Assembly (NCBI RefSeq): GCF_044464525.1
Contig: NZ_JBIQLE010000003.1
Coordinates: 124,001 to 188,000 of the forward strand
From: Pusillimonas sp044464525
Lineage (GTDB): Bacteria > Pseudomonadota > Gammaproteobacteria > Burkholderiales > Burkholderiaceae_B
Length of the DNA: 64,000 nucleotides
Direction: 5' to 3'
The notes under the pieces are model-generated. The model worked only from the letters and a program-made list of their open reading frames with translations, did no database searches and had not been told where the DNA came from. A program made the position numbers and the translations under genes. Shown one piece after another: positions 10,839-19,863 of this stretch (the stretch's first letter is position 1; every line of letters begins with the position of its first letter).

Positions 10839-11689
10839 ACGATAGCGCCCCCTTGCGGCATTTCGCCGTAGTCGGCAACCCGGTCAAGCACAGCCGCTCG
10901 CCGGCCATTCACGAACAATTCGGCCGCCAGACCGGCGTCACATTGCAATACGGCCTGCTGGAAAGCCCGCTGGACGGCTTCGTCCACTGCGTGGGCGATT
11001 TCTTCAAAAATGGCGGCCGAGGCCTGAATGTCACCGTCCCATTCAAAGAAGAGGCTTACGCTTTATGCGGCAATGGTCTTTCCGAGCGCGCAAGGCTGGC
11101 GGGCGCCGTCAACACATTGTGGATGGAAGATGGAAAACTACGTGGCTGCAACACCGATGGGGTGGGCCTGCTGGCCGATATTGCCCGGCAGGGCGTCTCT
11201 ATCGAAAACAAGCGCGTATTGCTGGTCGGGGCCGGCGGCGCGGCGAAGGGCGCCCTGTTCCCCTTGTTGAAGGCCGGCTGCGCATCTCTTCGCATCGTCA
11301 ACCGAAGCGCGGACCGCGCACACAGCCTTAAGAGCCACGCGCTCGGACAGCTTCCGCAATATGAAGGAAGACTTTCAGCGGGCGGACTGACCCGGGCTCA
11401 CGGGGAATGGGACATTGTCATCAATGCCACCTCAAGCAGTCTGGCGGGCCAGACGCCCGAGCTGATTGGCGCTGCTTATGCTGCCGAGGCGCTGGCGTAC
11501 GACATGATGTATGGCCCACAACCCACGCCGTTCATGGCGCAGGCCAGCGCCAGAGGCGCAGGCCTTATCGCCGACGGCTTGGGAATGCTGGTGGAACAGG
11601 CTGCCGAAGCCTTCTTCATTTGGAACGGCGTGCGGCCCGATCCGGCACCCGTGCTGGCAGCGCTGCGTGCCGGCATGAAAGGAAGCTGA
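10835..11689 (+). CDS. aroE: Shikimate dehydrogenase
   Basis: A 284-residue NADP-dependent enzyme that reduces 3-dehydroshikimate to shikimate. The substrate loop NPVKHSRSPAIHEQF is near residue 14, the catalytic Lys is in NVTVPFKEEAY near residue 68, and the NADP-binding GAGGAAKGALFPLL is near residue 131, followed by NRS for the adenosine phosphate. The start ATG overlaps the TGA of the TonB-like gene. It is a single-domain enzyme of normal length. Confidence 0.96.
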   Translation: MNDSAPLRHFAVVGNPVKHSRSPAIHEQFGRQTGVTLQYGLLESPLDGFVHCVGDFFKNGGRGLNVTVPFKEEAYALCGNGLSERARLAGAVNTLWMEDGKLRGCNTDGVGLLADIARQGVSIENKRVLLVGAGGAAKGALFPLLKAGCASLRIVNRSADRAHSLKSHALGQLPQYEGRLSAGGLTRAHGEWDIVINATSSSLAGQTPELIGAAYAAEALAYDMMYGPQPTPFMAQASARGAGLIADGLGMLVEQAAEAFFIWNGVRPDPAPVLAALRAGMKGS

Positions 11690-11693
11690 CGGC

Positions 11694-12413
11694 ATGGCGC
11701 GAAGGCGTATATCCAAGTTCAAGGTGGCGGCGACCGCATTGCTGCTGGCCTTGTTCGCCTTCCTGCTGTATCAGTTTGGGCTTTTCGTCATGGTGGTCTG
11801 GCTTTGCTTTCATGATCCCGGCAGCAGCGCCTTCATGAAAGCCACGCGTGCCGAATTGCGGCGTGAAAACCCCAATGCCGTCATCCACTATGAATGGGCG
11901 CCCTACGACCGCATCAGCAACAACCTCAAGCGCGCCGTGGTGGCGTCCGAAGATGCCAATTTCTTCACGCACGCGGGCGTCGAATGGCAGGCCATACGAA
12001 AAGCATGGGAATACAACAGGGATCAGGCCGAAGCAGGCGGAGGCCGCATGCGCGGGGGGTCGACCATTACACAGCAGCTTGCCAAAAACCTGTTCCTGTC
12101 CAGCTCGCGTTCGTATTGGCGCAAAGGACAAGAGTTGATGCTGACCTATATGATCGAATCCGTCATGAGCAAAGAACGTATCCTGGAGCTTTACCTGAAC
12201 CTGGCGCAGTGGGGTGTAGACGTTTTTGGGGCCGAGGCCGCCGCGGCGCATTACTATCGCGGCACCGCCAACCAACTGAGCAGCGCCCAGGCGGCCAGGC
12301 TGGCGGCCATGCTGCCCAACCCCGCCTATTACGATGAACGGGGCGCCACCTCGTATTTGCGCTCGCGCGCCGCCACCATCCGGGCGCGCATGGGCCTGAT
12401 CCAGCTACCCTGA
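11694..12413 (+). CDS. mtgA: Monofunctional biosynthetic peptidoglycan transglycosylase
   Basis: A 239-residue GT51 enzyme that polymerises glycan strands from lipid II. An N-terminal helix (ATALLLALFAFLLYQFGLFVMVVWL) anchors it in the inner membrane. The catalytic Glu is in SEDANFFTHAGV near residue 85. The motifs RGGSTITQQLAKNLFLS and ERILELYLNLAQWG are the other GT51 signatures. It begins 4 bases after aroE and probably shares its transcript. Confidence 0.95.
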   Translation: MARRRISKFKVAATALLLALFAFLLYQFGLFVMVVWLCFHDPGSSAFMKATRAELRRENPNAVIHYEWAPYDRISNNLKRAVVASEDANFFTHAGVEWQAIRKAWEYNRDQAEAGGGRMRGGSTITQQLAKNLFLSSSRSYWRKGQELMLTYMIESVMSKERILELYLNLAQWGVDVFGAEAAAAHYYRGTANQLSSAQAARLAAMLPNPAYYDERGATSYLRSRAATIRARMGLIQLP

Positions 12414-12485
12414 ACCACATCCTTTGCATCGACGGCCAATTTTTCGTGACTAGAGCCCCCGTCTATTTGTTAAGCTTCTCTGTAT

Positions 12486-12510
12486 CCGCCTCTGGGCGGG
12501 TGCGCTTTTT
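12486..12510 (+). terminator. Possible weak intrinsic terminator after mtgA
   Basis: CCGCC-TCTG-GGCGG forms a 5-bp GC stem followed 6 bases later by a run of T. The stem is short and the T run is separated, so this is tentative. It lies between mtgA and lptG, which have a 118-base gap. Confidence 0.35.
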
Positions 12511-12531
12511 CATCATCCTTCAATAACCGCC

Positions 12532-13710
12532 ATGCGTACCGCCCGTCGTTATCTCGCCCGCGAAATCTATCGCTCTTGCGCCGTCGTGCTGTTGGCGCTG
12601 GTGGGCTTGTTCACCTTTTTCGCACTGATCGAAGAGCTCGACAACGTCGGCTCCAAGTTCACCTTGCTGAACCTTTTCTACCTGCAGGCCCTGCAGCTTC
12701 CCACCCGCCTGTACGAACTGCTGCCAATCGGGCTGCTGATCGGCGCCATCCTGGCGCTGGCCAGCTTGGCGCAACGCAATGAACTGGTCATATTGCGTGT
12801 ATCGGGGGTTAGCGGCATCAAGTTGCTGGCCATGCTCTGGATCATCACCGTGCCCTGGATGATCGGGGCCTTCGTTCTTTCCGAGGTGGTGACGCCGGCA
12901 GCCGAAATCAAGAACAGCGAAGCCAGCCTCTCACTACTGGGGCGCGCCGGCGGAGGCCGGCTGAACAGCGGCTATTGGTTCAAGGAAGAAGGCTCCTCGG
13001 GGGGCAATCGCATCATCAACATCGCCGAGCTCAAGGCCAACGGGGGCGTCAGCGGCGTCACGGTTTACGAGTTCCGCAAGGACCAGGAACTGGCGACGCT
13101 TTCCCGAGCCGCGGAAGGCTACTTCGATGACGGACAACTGGTGCTGACCGACGTCAGCGAGACCCATATAGACGACAATGCCCTGATGGCGCTGGCCGAT
13201 GCACAGGCGCCCTCCACGCCTCTTACCCGCATGCAGCATGTCCAAAAGCGTGAGCTGCCCACCACGTTGACATCCGAACGCCTGATCGCACGTATTCTTA
13301 CCCCCGAACGGATGTCCATCTCGGTGCTGTTGGACTATATCGACTATCTCAAGAACAACAGTCTGCAAACCGAACGACAGATCGTGGCGCTGTGGCGCAA
13401 GATCGCCTATCCATTCACCTTGCTGGTGATGATTACCATCGCTGCGCCGATCGGCTTCATGCAGACCCGGCGCGGCGGCGTCGGCGGCAAGGTGTTTATC
13501 GGCATCTTGCTGGGCGTTGGCTTCTTCATGGTCAACCAGCTGGCTTTGAACGTGGGAATGCTGGGTCGATGGCAACCGTGGGTCACCGCCTTGGTGCCGA
13601 ACCTGGCAGCGCTGCTCCTTGCATTCGGCAGTCTGATCCTCATGGAAAATCAACATAACGTGCGACGGTTCGCGCTGGCTCGCTGGCCATGGAGCACGGC
13701 TCACACATGA
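12532..13710 (+). CDS. lptG: LPS export ABC transporter permease LptG
   Basis: A 392-residue YjgP/YjgQ-family permease. The N-terminal segment RTARRYLAREIYRSCAVVLL and the RNELVILRVSGVSG cytoplasmic motif near residue 85 are characteristic. Membrane helices lie in the first 125 and last 120 residues, with a beta-jellyroll periplasmic domain between. It moves lipopolysaccharide from the inner membrane to the LptA bridge with LptF and LptB. LptF is not next to it here, which differs from E. coli. The stop overlaps the apaH start. Confidence 0.88.
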   Translation: MRTARRYLAREIYRSCAVVLLALVGLFTFFALIEELDNVGSKFTLLNLFYLQALQLPTRLYELLPIGLLIGAILALASLAQRNELVILRVSGVSGIKLLAMLWIITVPWMIGAFVLSEVVTPAAEIKNSEASLSLLGRAGGGRLNSGYWFKEEGSSGGNRIINIAELKANGGVSGVTVYEFRKDQELATLSRAAEGYFDDGQLVLTDVSETHIDDNALMALADAQAPSTPLTRMQHVQKRELPTTLTSERLIARILTPERMSISVLLDYIDYLKNNSLQTERQIVALWRKIAYPFTLLVMITIAAPIGFMQTRRGGVGGKVFIGILLGVGFFMVNQLALNVGMLGRWQPWVTALVPNLAALLLAFGSLILMENQHNVRRFALARWPWSTAHT

Positions 13711-14546
13711 CCCCACGCGACATCTGGATGGTGGGCGACTTGCAAGGCTGTTGCCGCTCGCTCGACGCCCTTCTCGAACACCCTGAAATCGCAGCCTCGG
13801 AACAACCGCGCTTTTGGTTTGCCGGCGACCTGATCAACCGCGGACCCGACTCATTGGGAACCTTGCGCAAGGTTATCGCCATGGGCGACAGTGCCGTAAC
13901 GGTATTGGGCAACCACGATTTACATTTACTGGGAATCGCGGCAGGGTTGCGCAAACCAGGAAAATCGGACACCTACGACGAAATACTGGCGGCGCCCGAC
14001 GCGGGCGAACTGCTCGATTGGCTCCGCCACCGGCCGTTGGCACACTACGAACACCAGCACTTGCTTGTTCATGCGGGCGTTTTGCCGCAATGGAGCGTCG
14101 CCGACACCCTGGCGCTTGCCGCCGAAGTACAAAAGAATTTGCGTGCCCCCGACTGGGTCCAGCGGCTCCAGACCATGTACGGCAACGAGCCTTCGCTATG
14201 GCGAAACGACCTGACCGACGATGAGCGCCAGCGCATCGTCATTAATGCCCTCACCCGGATACGCATGTGCGACGCACAGGGCCGCATGGAATTCCGCCAC
14301 AAGTTGGCGCCGACCCGTTCCGACCAGATTGCGGGGCTTCTGCCCTGGTACGACGCGCCAGACCGCCGCACCCTGGGCGAAGCCACCGTCGTGTTCGGCC
14401 ATTGGTCGGCCCTGGGCCTGCTGCTTAGGCCTGACGTCATATGTCTGGACACGGGCTGCGTGTGGGGACGCCAATTGACGGCAGTACGGCTTGCAGACCG
14501 TAAAGTCGTCCAGATTGATTGCGCCGCGCACCTGGCGGGCGATTGA
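13707..14546 (+). CDS. apaH: Bis(5'-nucleosyl)-tetraphosphatase, symmetrical
   Basis: A 279-residue calcineurin-like phosphoesterase that cleaves Ap4A to two ADP. Metal-binding motifs are GDLQGCCRSLDALL (residue 10), GDLINRGPDS (residue 35), GNHDLHL (residue 66) and HAGVLPQW (residue 117). The start is the ATG at 13707 overlapping the lptG stop (ATGA); an in-frame ATG 18 bases upstream is less likely. Confidence 0.94.
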   Translation: MTPRDIWMVGDLQGCCRSLDALLEHPEIAASEQPRFWFAGDLINRGPDSLGTLRKVIAMGDSAVTVLGNHDLHLLGIAAGLRKPGKSDTYDEILAAPDAGELLDWLRHRPLAHYEHQHLLVHAGVLPQWSVADTLALAAEVQKNLRAPDWVQRLQTMYGNEPSLWRNDLTDDERQRIVINALTRIRMCDAQGRMEFRHKLAPTRSDQIAGLLPWYDAPDRRTLGEATVVFGHWSALGLLLRPDVICLDTGCVWGRQLTAVRLADRKVVQIDCAAHLAGD

Positions 14547-14566
14547 TCAATCCCGGCTTTCAGACA

Positions 14567-15379
14567 TCAGGCCGATTCCCGCTCGCGGGATTCGGGGGCG
14601 TCAACCAGGCATGCAGGCGCCAACCGTACCGCTTGGCCGATCAGTTGCTCGGCATGGCGGGCAACTTGGTTTCGGCCCCACTCCTGGCATTGCTGCGGGC
14701 TGATCACGGGCAGGAATTCCACTTCAACGGAAACCCCTGTCGCGCGCAACAATGTCCACAGATTGGCCACCAGCGTTTCTTCGCCCACGAAAGCCGCGAA
14801 GTCGCTACGGCGGCCGTGATGCATGAAGCGTAGAGCCACCGGCTGTATATCGACACCCGCACGTATTGCCGGGTCAAACAGGCTTCCATGAAAGGGCAGC
14901 ACATCAAAACCTGTGGAAGTCGTGCCCTCGGCAAATAGGCCTATGACTTCGCCCCGGCCAAAGCGCTGCTGCATTTCTTCTCCCACCTTGCGTATGGACT
15001 GCCTTTGCCCTCGTTGCAGGAAGACTGTACCGACCTTGGCGACCAGCCACCCCACGACGGGCCAGCTTCGTATCTCGCTTTTGGCGACGAAAAAGACACT
15101 GCGCACGCCGGCGAGAATGAAGATGTCTATCCACGAGACATGATTGGATACCCAAAGCTCGGCGCCTTTCATGCGAGGCTGTCCTAAGATGTCGATTCTG
15201 ACTCCGCATAGCCATACCAGCGCGCGCGACCAAGCTTTGTTCATGTGGCCGCGAGCCGTGGGCGTAACGATGGGGTAAATGGTGCACACTGATAACAGAC
15301 TCGATACCAGCCACACCAGGATAAGGGGCAGCCTCAGCAAGACAAGCAGAAAACTCAAAATGGGACTCTCATACGACAT
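14567..15379 (-). CDS. 1-acyl-sn-glycerol-3-phosphate acyltransferase (PlsC family)
   Basis: A 270-residue lysophospholipid acyltransferase. A hydrophobic N-terminus (FLLVLLRLPLILVWLVSSLL) anchors it in the membrane. The HX4D catalytic motif is in NHVSWIDIF near residue 78. The acceptor-binding motif appears as FAEGTTSTG near residue 150, a variant of the usual FPEGTR. It transfers an acyl chain in phospholipid synthesis; a role on another lysolipid, such as ornithine lipid, cannot be excluded. It is convergent with apaH (20-base gap). Confidence 0.87.
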   Translation of the reverse strand: MSYESPILSFLLVLLRLPLILVWLVSSLLSVCTIYPIVTPTARGHMNKAWSRALVWLCGVRIDILGQPRMKGAELWVSNHVSWIDIFILAGVRSVFFVAKSEIRSWPVVGWLVAKVGTVFLQRGQRQSIRKVGEEMQQRFGRGEVIGLFAEGTTSTGFDVLPFHGSLFDPAIRAGVDIQPVALRFMHHGRRSDFAAFVGEETLVANLWTLLRATGVSVEVEFLPVISPQQCQEWGRNQVARHAEQLIGQAVRLAPACLVDAPESRERESA

Positions 15380-15438
15380 GCTAGGAAATGGTGTTGGACA
15401 TTGCCAGGACGTAATGATATGCCCTTTTGCACGGCGCT

Positions 15439-15837
15439 TCAGGCCGGCAGCGCATCAAGGTAGCGCTGCAGAATGATGGCTGCCGCCATGGCGTCGTCGT
15501 CTTCATTGCTGCCCAGCGCCAGTTGGGCTTCTACGCTGGTGCCGCGCTCATCAACCAGCTCGGTGGCGACCCCGAACCGCCCATGAAGCTGGTTGGCGAA
15601 GCGGCGACATCGCAGGGAATGATACTGTTCGCCGCCGTCGGGCATCAGAGGCAGCCCGACCACGACACGATCAGGCTGCCATTCATCGAACAATTCGGCA
15701 ATTGCCTCGAATCGCTGCTTGCGCGTAACCGGAGTGAGAATGCGCAAGGGCCGCGCCTGCCGGGTCAGTGTGTTGCCCAGGGCGACACCAATCTTTTTGA
15801 GGCCGTAATCAAAGGCCAGCAGGGTTTCCTCAGGCAT
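15439..15837 (-). CDS. ruvX: Holliday-junction resolvase-like protein RuvX/YqgF
   Basis: A 132-residue RNase H-fold protein. The first catalytic Asp is in LLAFDYGLKKIGVALG, a second acidic position is in VVGLPLMPDGGE, and the last is in VDERGTS...DDDAMAAA. YqgF is implicated in 16S rRNA 5' end maturation. The start MPEETLLAFDYG at 15837 overlaps the algH stop by 8 bases, so the two genes are translationally coupled. Confidence 0.93.
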   Translation of the reverse strand: MPEETLLAFDYGLKKIGVALGNTLTRQARPLRILTPVTRKQRFEAIAELFDEWQPDRVVVGLPLMPDGGEQYHSLRCRRFANQLHGRFGVATELVDERGTSVEAQLALGSNEDDDAMAAAIILQRYLDALPA

Positions 15838-16420
15838 GGCCGGCATCGCCCGCCAGCATGGCCGAGCTGATGCCCAGGACGCCAAGGGCGGCCTCATAGC
15901 GTTCTTCGGGGGGGACGCTGAAGAGAATATCGTTGGATGCCGTGACGTTGAGCCAGGCGTTTTGGGCCATCTCGCTTTCGAGCTGGCCCGCACCCCAACC
16001 CGCATAGCCCAGCGTGACGAGCATGAACTCGGGGCCGCGTCCATCGGCGACCTCTTGGAGCACATCACGCGAGGTGGTAAGGGCCAGTTCCCCCAGGGGG
16101 ATGCTGGAACTGTAATCGCCGACCGGCGCATGAAGCACGAAACCACGGTCGGTCTGCACCGGACCACCAAAAAATACCGGAGTATCTTGTACAGGGCCGA
16201 TCTCAAGCGAGAGGTCGAGGTCGATACGCTGTAACAAGCTGCCCACGGTAAGGTCGGTGGGACGGTTGACCACCAAACCCAACGCGCCCTGGCTGGTGTG
16301 CTCACAGACGTAAATGACGGTGTTGGCCAGATTGCCGCTTACCATGCCGGGCATGGCAAGCAGAAGCTGTCTGGAGAGGTCGACGATTGGTGCGGAAACT
16401 GAATCTTTGCTGGCTGACAT
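15830..16420 (-). CDS. algH: UPF0301/AlgH family protein
   Basis: A 196-residue protein with the family's conserved blocks: LLLAMPGMVSGNLANTVIYV, GALGLVVNRP, VFFGGPVQTDRGFVLH and LGYAGWGAGQLESEM. The start at 16420 (MSASKDSVSAP) has an AGGAGGG ribosome-binding site 8 bases upstream; longer frames extend through this site. The family lies beside ruvX in many proteobacteria; its molecular function is unclear. Confidence 0.93.
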   Translation of the reverse strand: MSASKDSVSAPIVDLSRQLLLAMPGMVSGNLANTVIYVCEHTSQGALGLVVNRPTDLTVGSLLQRIDLDLSLEIGPVQDTPVFFGGPVQTDRGFVLHAPVGDYSSSIPLGELALTTSRDVLQEVADGRGPEFMLVTLGYAGWGAGQLESEMAQNAWLNVTASNDILFSVPPEERYEAALGVLGISSAMLAGDAGHA

Positions 16421-16461
16421 GAAATACCCTCCTGTCTGCGGCAATCGCCGTTTGAATAAGC

Positions 16462-16626
16462 TTACACCTCCACGAGCTCGAAGTCTTCCTTGCGGGCGCC
16501 GCATTCGGGACAAACCCAGTTGGGAGGCACATCTTCCCAGCGAGTGCCGGGGGCGATGCCTTCTTCGGGTACACCAGCCTCTTCATCGTAAATCCAACCA
16601 CATATCAAGCACATCCACGTACGCAT
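16462..16626 (-). CDS. Rubredoxin
   Basis: A 54-residue protein with two knuckles that bind one iron: CLICGWIYDEEAG near residue 6 and CPECGARKEDF near residue 39 (C-x2-C twice). It is a cytoplasmic one-electron carrier, often linked to alkane or oxidative-stress enzymes. It lies 41 bases upstream of algH on the same strand and diverges from the thiD-like gene. Confidence 0.95.
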   Translation of the reverse strand: MRTWMCLICGWIYDEEAGVPEEGIAPGTRWEDVPPNWVCPECGARKEDFELVEV

Positions 16627-16792
16627 ATCCGTTACTCTCAAAAAATGGGAAAGCGCAAGAACGGCGAATTTCTGGTCCGGACTCTCGACGCTTCTATTAG
16701 AATGGGGACAATAGTACTAAACGCAATAGCCTTTCTCTTTGATCCAAGCCAAGGTTTCCGAACAATCCTCCCAGAATTCGTGTTTTAGATAC

Positions 16793-17608
16793 GTGCAACA
16801 CCCCGCTCCCCCATTAATTCTCTTCTTCGGCCCGTTCGACCCCAGCGGGTCGGGCAATCTTCCTGCAGACGCGATCACTTGCGCCGGCCTGGGGGGTCAT
16901 GCGCTAAGCGTCGTCACTGCCGTACATGTGCAGGACACGGCCAATATCGAAGACATATGCGCCATGACACCCGAGTTCATTGACGACCAGGCTCGATGTC
17001 TTCTTGAAGACATGAACGTGCGAGCCATCAAGGCCGGGCCACTGTACACCACTGACGCGGTGCGGGTACTTGCGCAGATCGCCGCCGACTACAATCAGTT
17101 GCCGCTGGTGTTGCAGCTTGGAGTACCGCTTGAGACCCACGCGCTCGAAGACAGCGACCCCGACGACGTTCTTGCCGCGACGTTCGAGCTGCTGCTGCCT
17201 CAGACCGACCTGGTGGTGGCCGATCATCAATTACTGGCGCACTGGCAGGCGGACGGCATCCTGCCTCATGCGGAAAACAGCACGCCGGCGTCGTTGCTGC
17301 GCCAGTTCGGCGCACAGTGGGTGCTCACCACAGGCGCCAAATTACGGCCGGGACAACATGCCCATCTTCTACACGGGCCCGAACAGGCCACCTTCAATTG
17401 GCTTTGGCAGCCTCCGGCCAGCCGGCTAAGTGACGGCGACGGTCCGCTTGTCTGCGCCGCCACCCTTGAACTGGCGCGGGGCGTGCCCATGCCCCAGGCT
17501 ATCAACGTTGCGCTAAAGAAGGCCGCCGCGCTTACTGCGACCACATTCCAGCCCGGCATGGGCTACCGCATTATCGACCGCTCCCTGCACGAGTTCCGCC
17601 ATGACTGA
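16793..17608 (+). CDS. thiD: Hydroxymethylpyrimidine/phosphomethylpyrimidine kinase-like protein (divergent ThiD)
   Basis: About 271 residues of the ribokinase-fold ThiD family, which phosphorylates HMP and HMP-P for thiamine synthesis. The N-terminal block FGPFDPSGSGNLPADAI resembles the family's DPSGGAGIQAD motif. GGHALSVVTAVHVQDT follows. The C-terminal anion-hole region reads SDGDGPLVCAATLELARG where ThiD normally has GTGC, so the conserved Cys position is Pro. The GTG at 16793 gives a family-like N-terminus; an upstream TTG at 16739 would add 18 unmatched residues. It overlaps thiE by 8 bases. Activity as a true kinase is uncertain. Confidence 0.78.
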   Translation: MQHPAPPLILFFGPFDPSGSGNLPADAITCAGLGGHALSVVTAVHVQDTANIEDICAMTPEFIDDQARCLLEDMNVRAIKAGPLYTTDAVRVLAQIAADYNQLPLVLQLGVPLETHALEDSDPDDVLAATFELLLPQTDLVVADHQLLAHWQADGILPHAENSTPASLLRQFGAQWVLTTGAKLRPGQHAHLLHGPEQATFNWLWQPPASRLSDGDGPLVCAATLELARGVPMPQAINVALKKAAALTATTFQPGMGYRIIDRSLHEFRHD

Positions 17609-18269
17609 CACCCGTTCGACGCGATTTCCGCGCGGCCTATACGGCATCACCCCCGACTGGCCCGACACCGAGCGCCTGATTACCGCAGTTGAACAGGCCG
17701 CGCGCGGGGGCATGAAGGCGCTGCAGTGGCGCCGCAAAACGGGCGACGAGAAGTCCCGCTGGACCCAGGCCGTCGCCTTGCGCGAACATTGCCGCACATT
17801 GGGTGTCGTTTTCATTGTCAACGACAGTGTTGAAACCGCCTTGCGCCTGGATGCCGATGGCGTACACCTGGGGCGCGACGACGGCCCTTTGCATCAGGCC
17901 CGCAAGGCGCTGGGCGCGGGCCGCATCCTGGGCACATCGTGCTACAACCAGCCCGAGATGGCCGCGGAAGCGTTGCGCCACGATGTCGACTACATCGCTT
18001 TCGGCTCTATTTATCCATCGCAGGTAAAGCCCGACGCCGTGCGCGCCACGCTGGACCACATCCGTGAAGGACGGCAGCTTATCGCCCTGCACGAGGCCGA
18101 GGAAACCAACCGTGCCGCTGTCGTTGCCATCGGCGGCATCACGGCGGATAACGCGGGGCCGGTCATTAGCGCAGGTGCAGACAGCATCGCCCTGATCAGC
18201 GGCTTGTTCGACGCCCCCGACATCGAGGCCGAGGCCGCGCGTTGCGCCGCCATGTTCAACCTGCGCTGA
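17601..18269 (+). CDS. thiE: Thiamine-phosphate synthase
   Basis: A 222-residue TIM-barrel protein that couples HMP-PP to thiazole phosphate. Conserved segments are ALQWRRK (pyrophosphate-binding Gln and Lys), FIVNDSVETALRLDADGVHLGRDD, GTSCYNQPEM, DYIAFGSIYPSQVKP and AIGGITADNAGPVISAGADSIALIS. The start overlaps the thiD stop (ATGACTGA), so the pair is co-translated. No TPP riboswitch was recognised upstream of thiD. Confidence 0.93.
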   Translation: MTDTRSTRFPRGLYGITPDWPDTERLITAVEQAARGGMKALQWRRKTGDEKSRWTQAVALREHCRTLGVVFIVNDSVETALRLDADGVHLGRDDGPLHQARKALGAGRILGTSCYNQPEMAAEALRHDVDYIAFGSIYPSQVKPDAVRATLDHIREGRQLIALHEAEETNRAAVVAIGGITADNAGPVISAGADSIALISGLFDAPDIEAEAARCAAMFNLR

Positions 18270-18493
18270 TGCCATGTGTCACGGGCGCTCGGCCCGGCTC
18301 GAAACAGCGCACCCGAACCATCGGCATTCCATGAACGCCACCCTCCTGCGACGCGCGTTTATCTGACTCACGCCGATTCCACAACCCATGGTGCCGGCTT
18401 GGTATGCTTATGGCTTCCTCGTCGCCGGCATCGCGGGCGGCCACACAGCCGACCGCCAGGCACACACTTCACTTTTGATCCGGATTTTCCATC

Positions 18494-19771
18494 ATGCCCC
18501 GTAACGCTTCTTTGTTCGAACGCGCTTGCCAGACCATCCCCGGCGGCGTCAACTCGCCCGTGCGCGCATTCCGCTCGGTGGGCGGCTCTCCCCGCTTCAT
18601 CAAGCGGGCGCAAGGCCCTTACGTCTGGGACGCCGAGGACAAGCGTTATATCGATTATGTGGGCTCATGGGGCCCAGCCATTCTGGGCCATGCCCATCCC
18701 GAAATCGTGCGTGTGGTCCAGGAAGCCGCAGTCGACGGACTGTCGTTCGGCGCACCCACAGAGGGCGAGATCGAAATGGCCGAAGGCCTGGTCGCTCGTA
18801 TTCCCTCCATCGAAAAAGTAAGGCTTGTCAGTTCCGGCACCGAGGCGACCATGTCGGCAATACGCCTGGCACGGGGCTTTACCGGCCGATCCAAAATCAT
18901 CAAGTTCGAAGGCTGCTACCACGGTCATGCGGACAGCCTGCTCGTCAAGGCGGGTTCGGGGATGCTTACCTTCGGCAACCCTACTTCGGCAGGCGTGCCT
19001 GCCGAGTTCATCCAGCATACGCTGGTGCTGGACTTCAACCGCCTGGACGCTGTCGAAGCGGCGTTCAAGCAATTCGGCGATGAGATCGCCTGCATCATTA
19101 TTGAGCCCATTGCAGGCAACATGAACTTGGTCAAGCCGGTTCCCGGCTTCCTGGAAGGGCTGCGCGAGCTGTGCACGCAATACGGGGCCCTCTTGATATT
19201 CGATGAAGTAATGACCGGTTTCCGTGCGGGGCCACAAGGGGTGCAGGGCATTACCGGGGTCACGCCCGACATTACGACGCTTGCCAAGGTGATAGGGGGC
19301 GGCATGCCGGTGGGGGCCTTTGGAGGCCGGGCCGACATCATGGAACACATCGCGCCGCTGGGGCCTGTATATCAGGCCGGCACACTGTCCGGCAACCCCG
19401 TCGCGGTTGCCGCAGGGCTCGCCACGCTGCGGCTGCTATCCGAAGAAGGCTTCTACGACAGGCTCGCCGCCCAGACCACCAAGCTGGCCCAAGGCCTGGC
19501 CGAGCGGGCAGCCGCCGCAAAAGTTCCGTTCTGCGCGGACCAGGTCGGCGGGATGTTCGGTCTTTACTTCCGTGAAGGCGTCCCCACGACTTTCGAAGAG
19601 GTCTCGGCTTCGGACGTGGAGCGATTCAAGAAGTTCTTCCACGGGATGCTGATACGCGGGGTGTACTTCGCGCCCTCGGCATTCGAGGCCGGCTTCGTTT
19701 CATCGACTCATGATGATGGCGTCATCAAGGCGACCCTCGATACGGCCGAAGAGGTGTTTGCCTCGTTGTAG
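18494..19771 (+). CDS. hemL: Glutamate-1-semialdehyde 2,1-aminomutase
   Basis: A 425-residue PLP enzyme that makes 5-aminolevulinate from glutamate-1-semialdehyde. The N-terminal motif IPGGVNSPVRAF, the gating region EGCYHGHADSLLVKAGSG, the PLP-binding IFDEVMTGFR and the Schiff-base lysine in TLAKVIGGGMPVGAFGG are all present. A 224-base spacer after thiE holds no convincing gene. It is the last core gene before the catabolic region. Confidence 0.97.
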   Translation: MPRNASLFERACQTIPGGVNSPVRAFRSVGGSPRFIKRAQGPYVWDAEDKRYIDYVGSWGPAILGHAHPEIVRVVQEAAVDGLSFGAPTEGEIEMAEGLVARIPSIEKVRLVSSGTEATMSAIRLARGFTGRSKIIKFEGCYHGHADSLLVKAGSGMLTFGNPTSAGVPAEFIQHTLVLDFNRLDAVEAAFKQFGDEIACIIIEPIAGNMNLVKPVPGFLEGLRELCTQYGALLIFDEVMTGFRAGPQGVQGITGVTPDITTLAKVIGGGMPVGAFGGRADIMEHIAPLGPVYQAGTLSGNPVAVAAGLATLRLLSEEGFYDRLAAQTTKLAQGLAERAAAAKVPFCADQVGGMFGLYFREGVPTTFEEVSASDVERFKKFFHGMLIRGVYFAPSAFEAGFVSSTHDDGVIKATLDTAEEVFASL

Positions 19772-19780
19772 GCGGGCCCG

Positions 19781-19855
19781 AGGACGCACAAAGCCGTCAA
19801 AAGGTGCGCTGAGGCGCAAGCATCAGTGCACGCACCGCCTAGAAGGGTGCGTCCT
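19781..19855 (+). other. Nested inverted repeats downstream of hemL
   Basis: AGGACGCAC at 19781-19789 pairs perfectly with GTGCGTCCT at 19847-19855. Inside it, GGTGCG (19803-19808) pairs with CGCACC (19831-19836). There is no T run, so this could be a Rho-independent-like structure lacking the tail, or a leader RNA fold ahead of the Rieske operon. Confidence 0.4.
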
Positions 19856-19863
19856 GCGCCTCT

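Noticed and set aside
16627..16792. TPP riboswitch upstream of the thiamine genes
   Set aside because: No THI-box-like conserved segments were recognised in the spacer between the rubredoxin and thiD-like genes.
18270..18493. Small gene in the thiE-hemL spacer
   Set aside because: Short frames exist on both strands but none has a ribosome-binding site, conserved motif or plausible composition.
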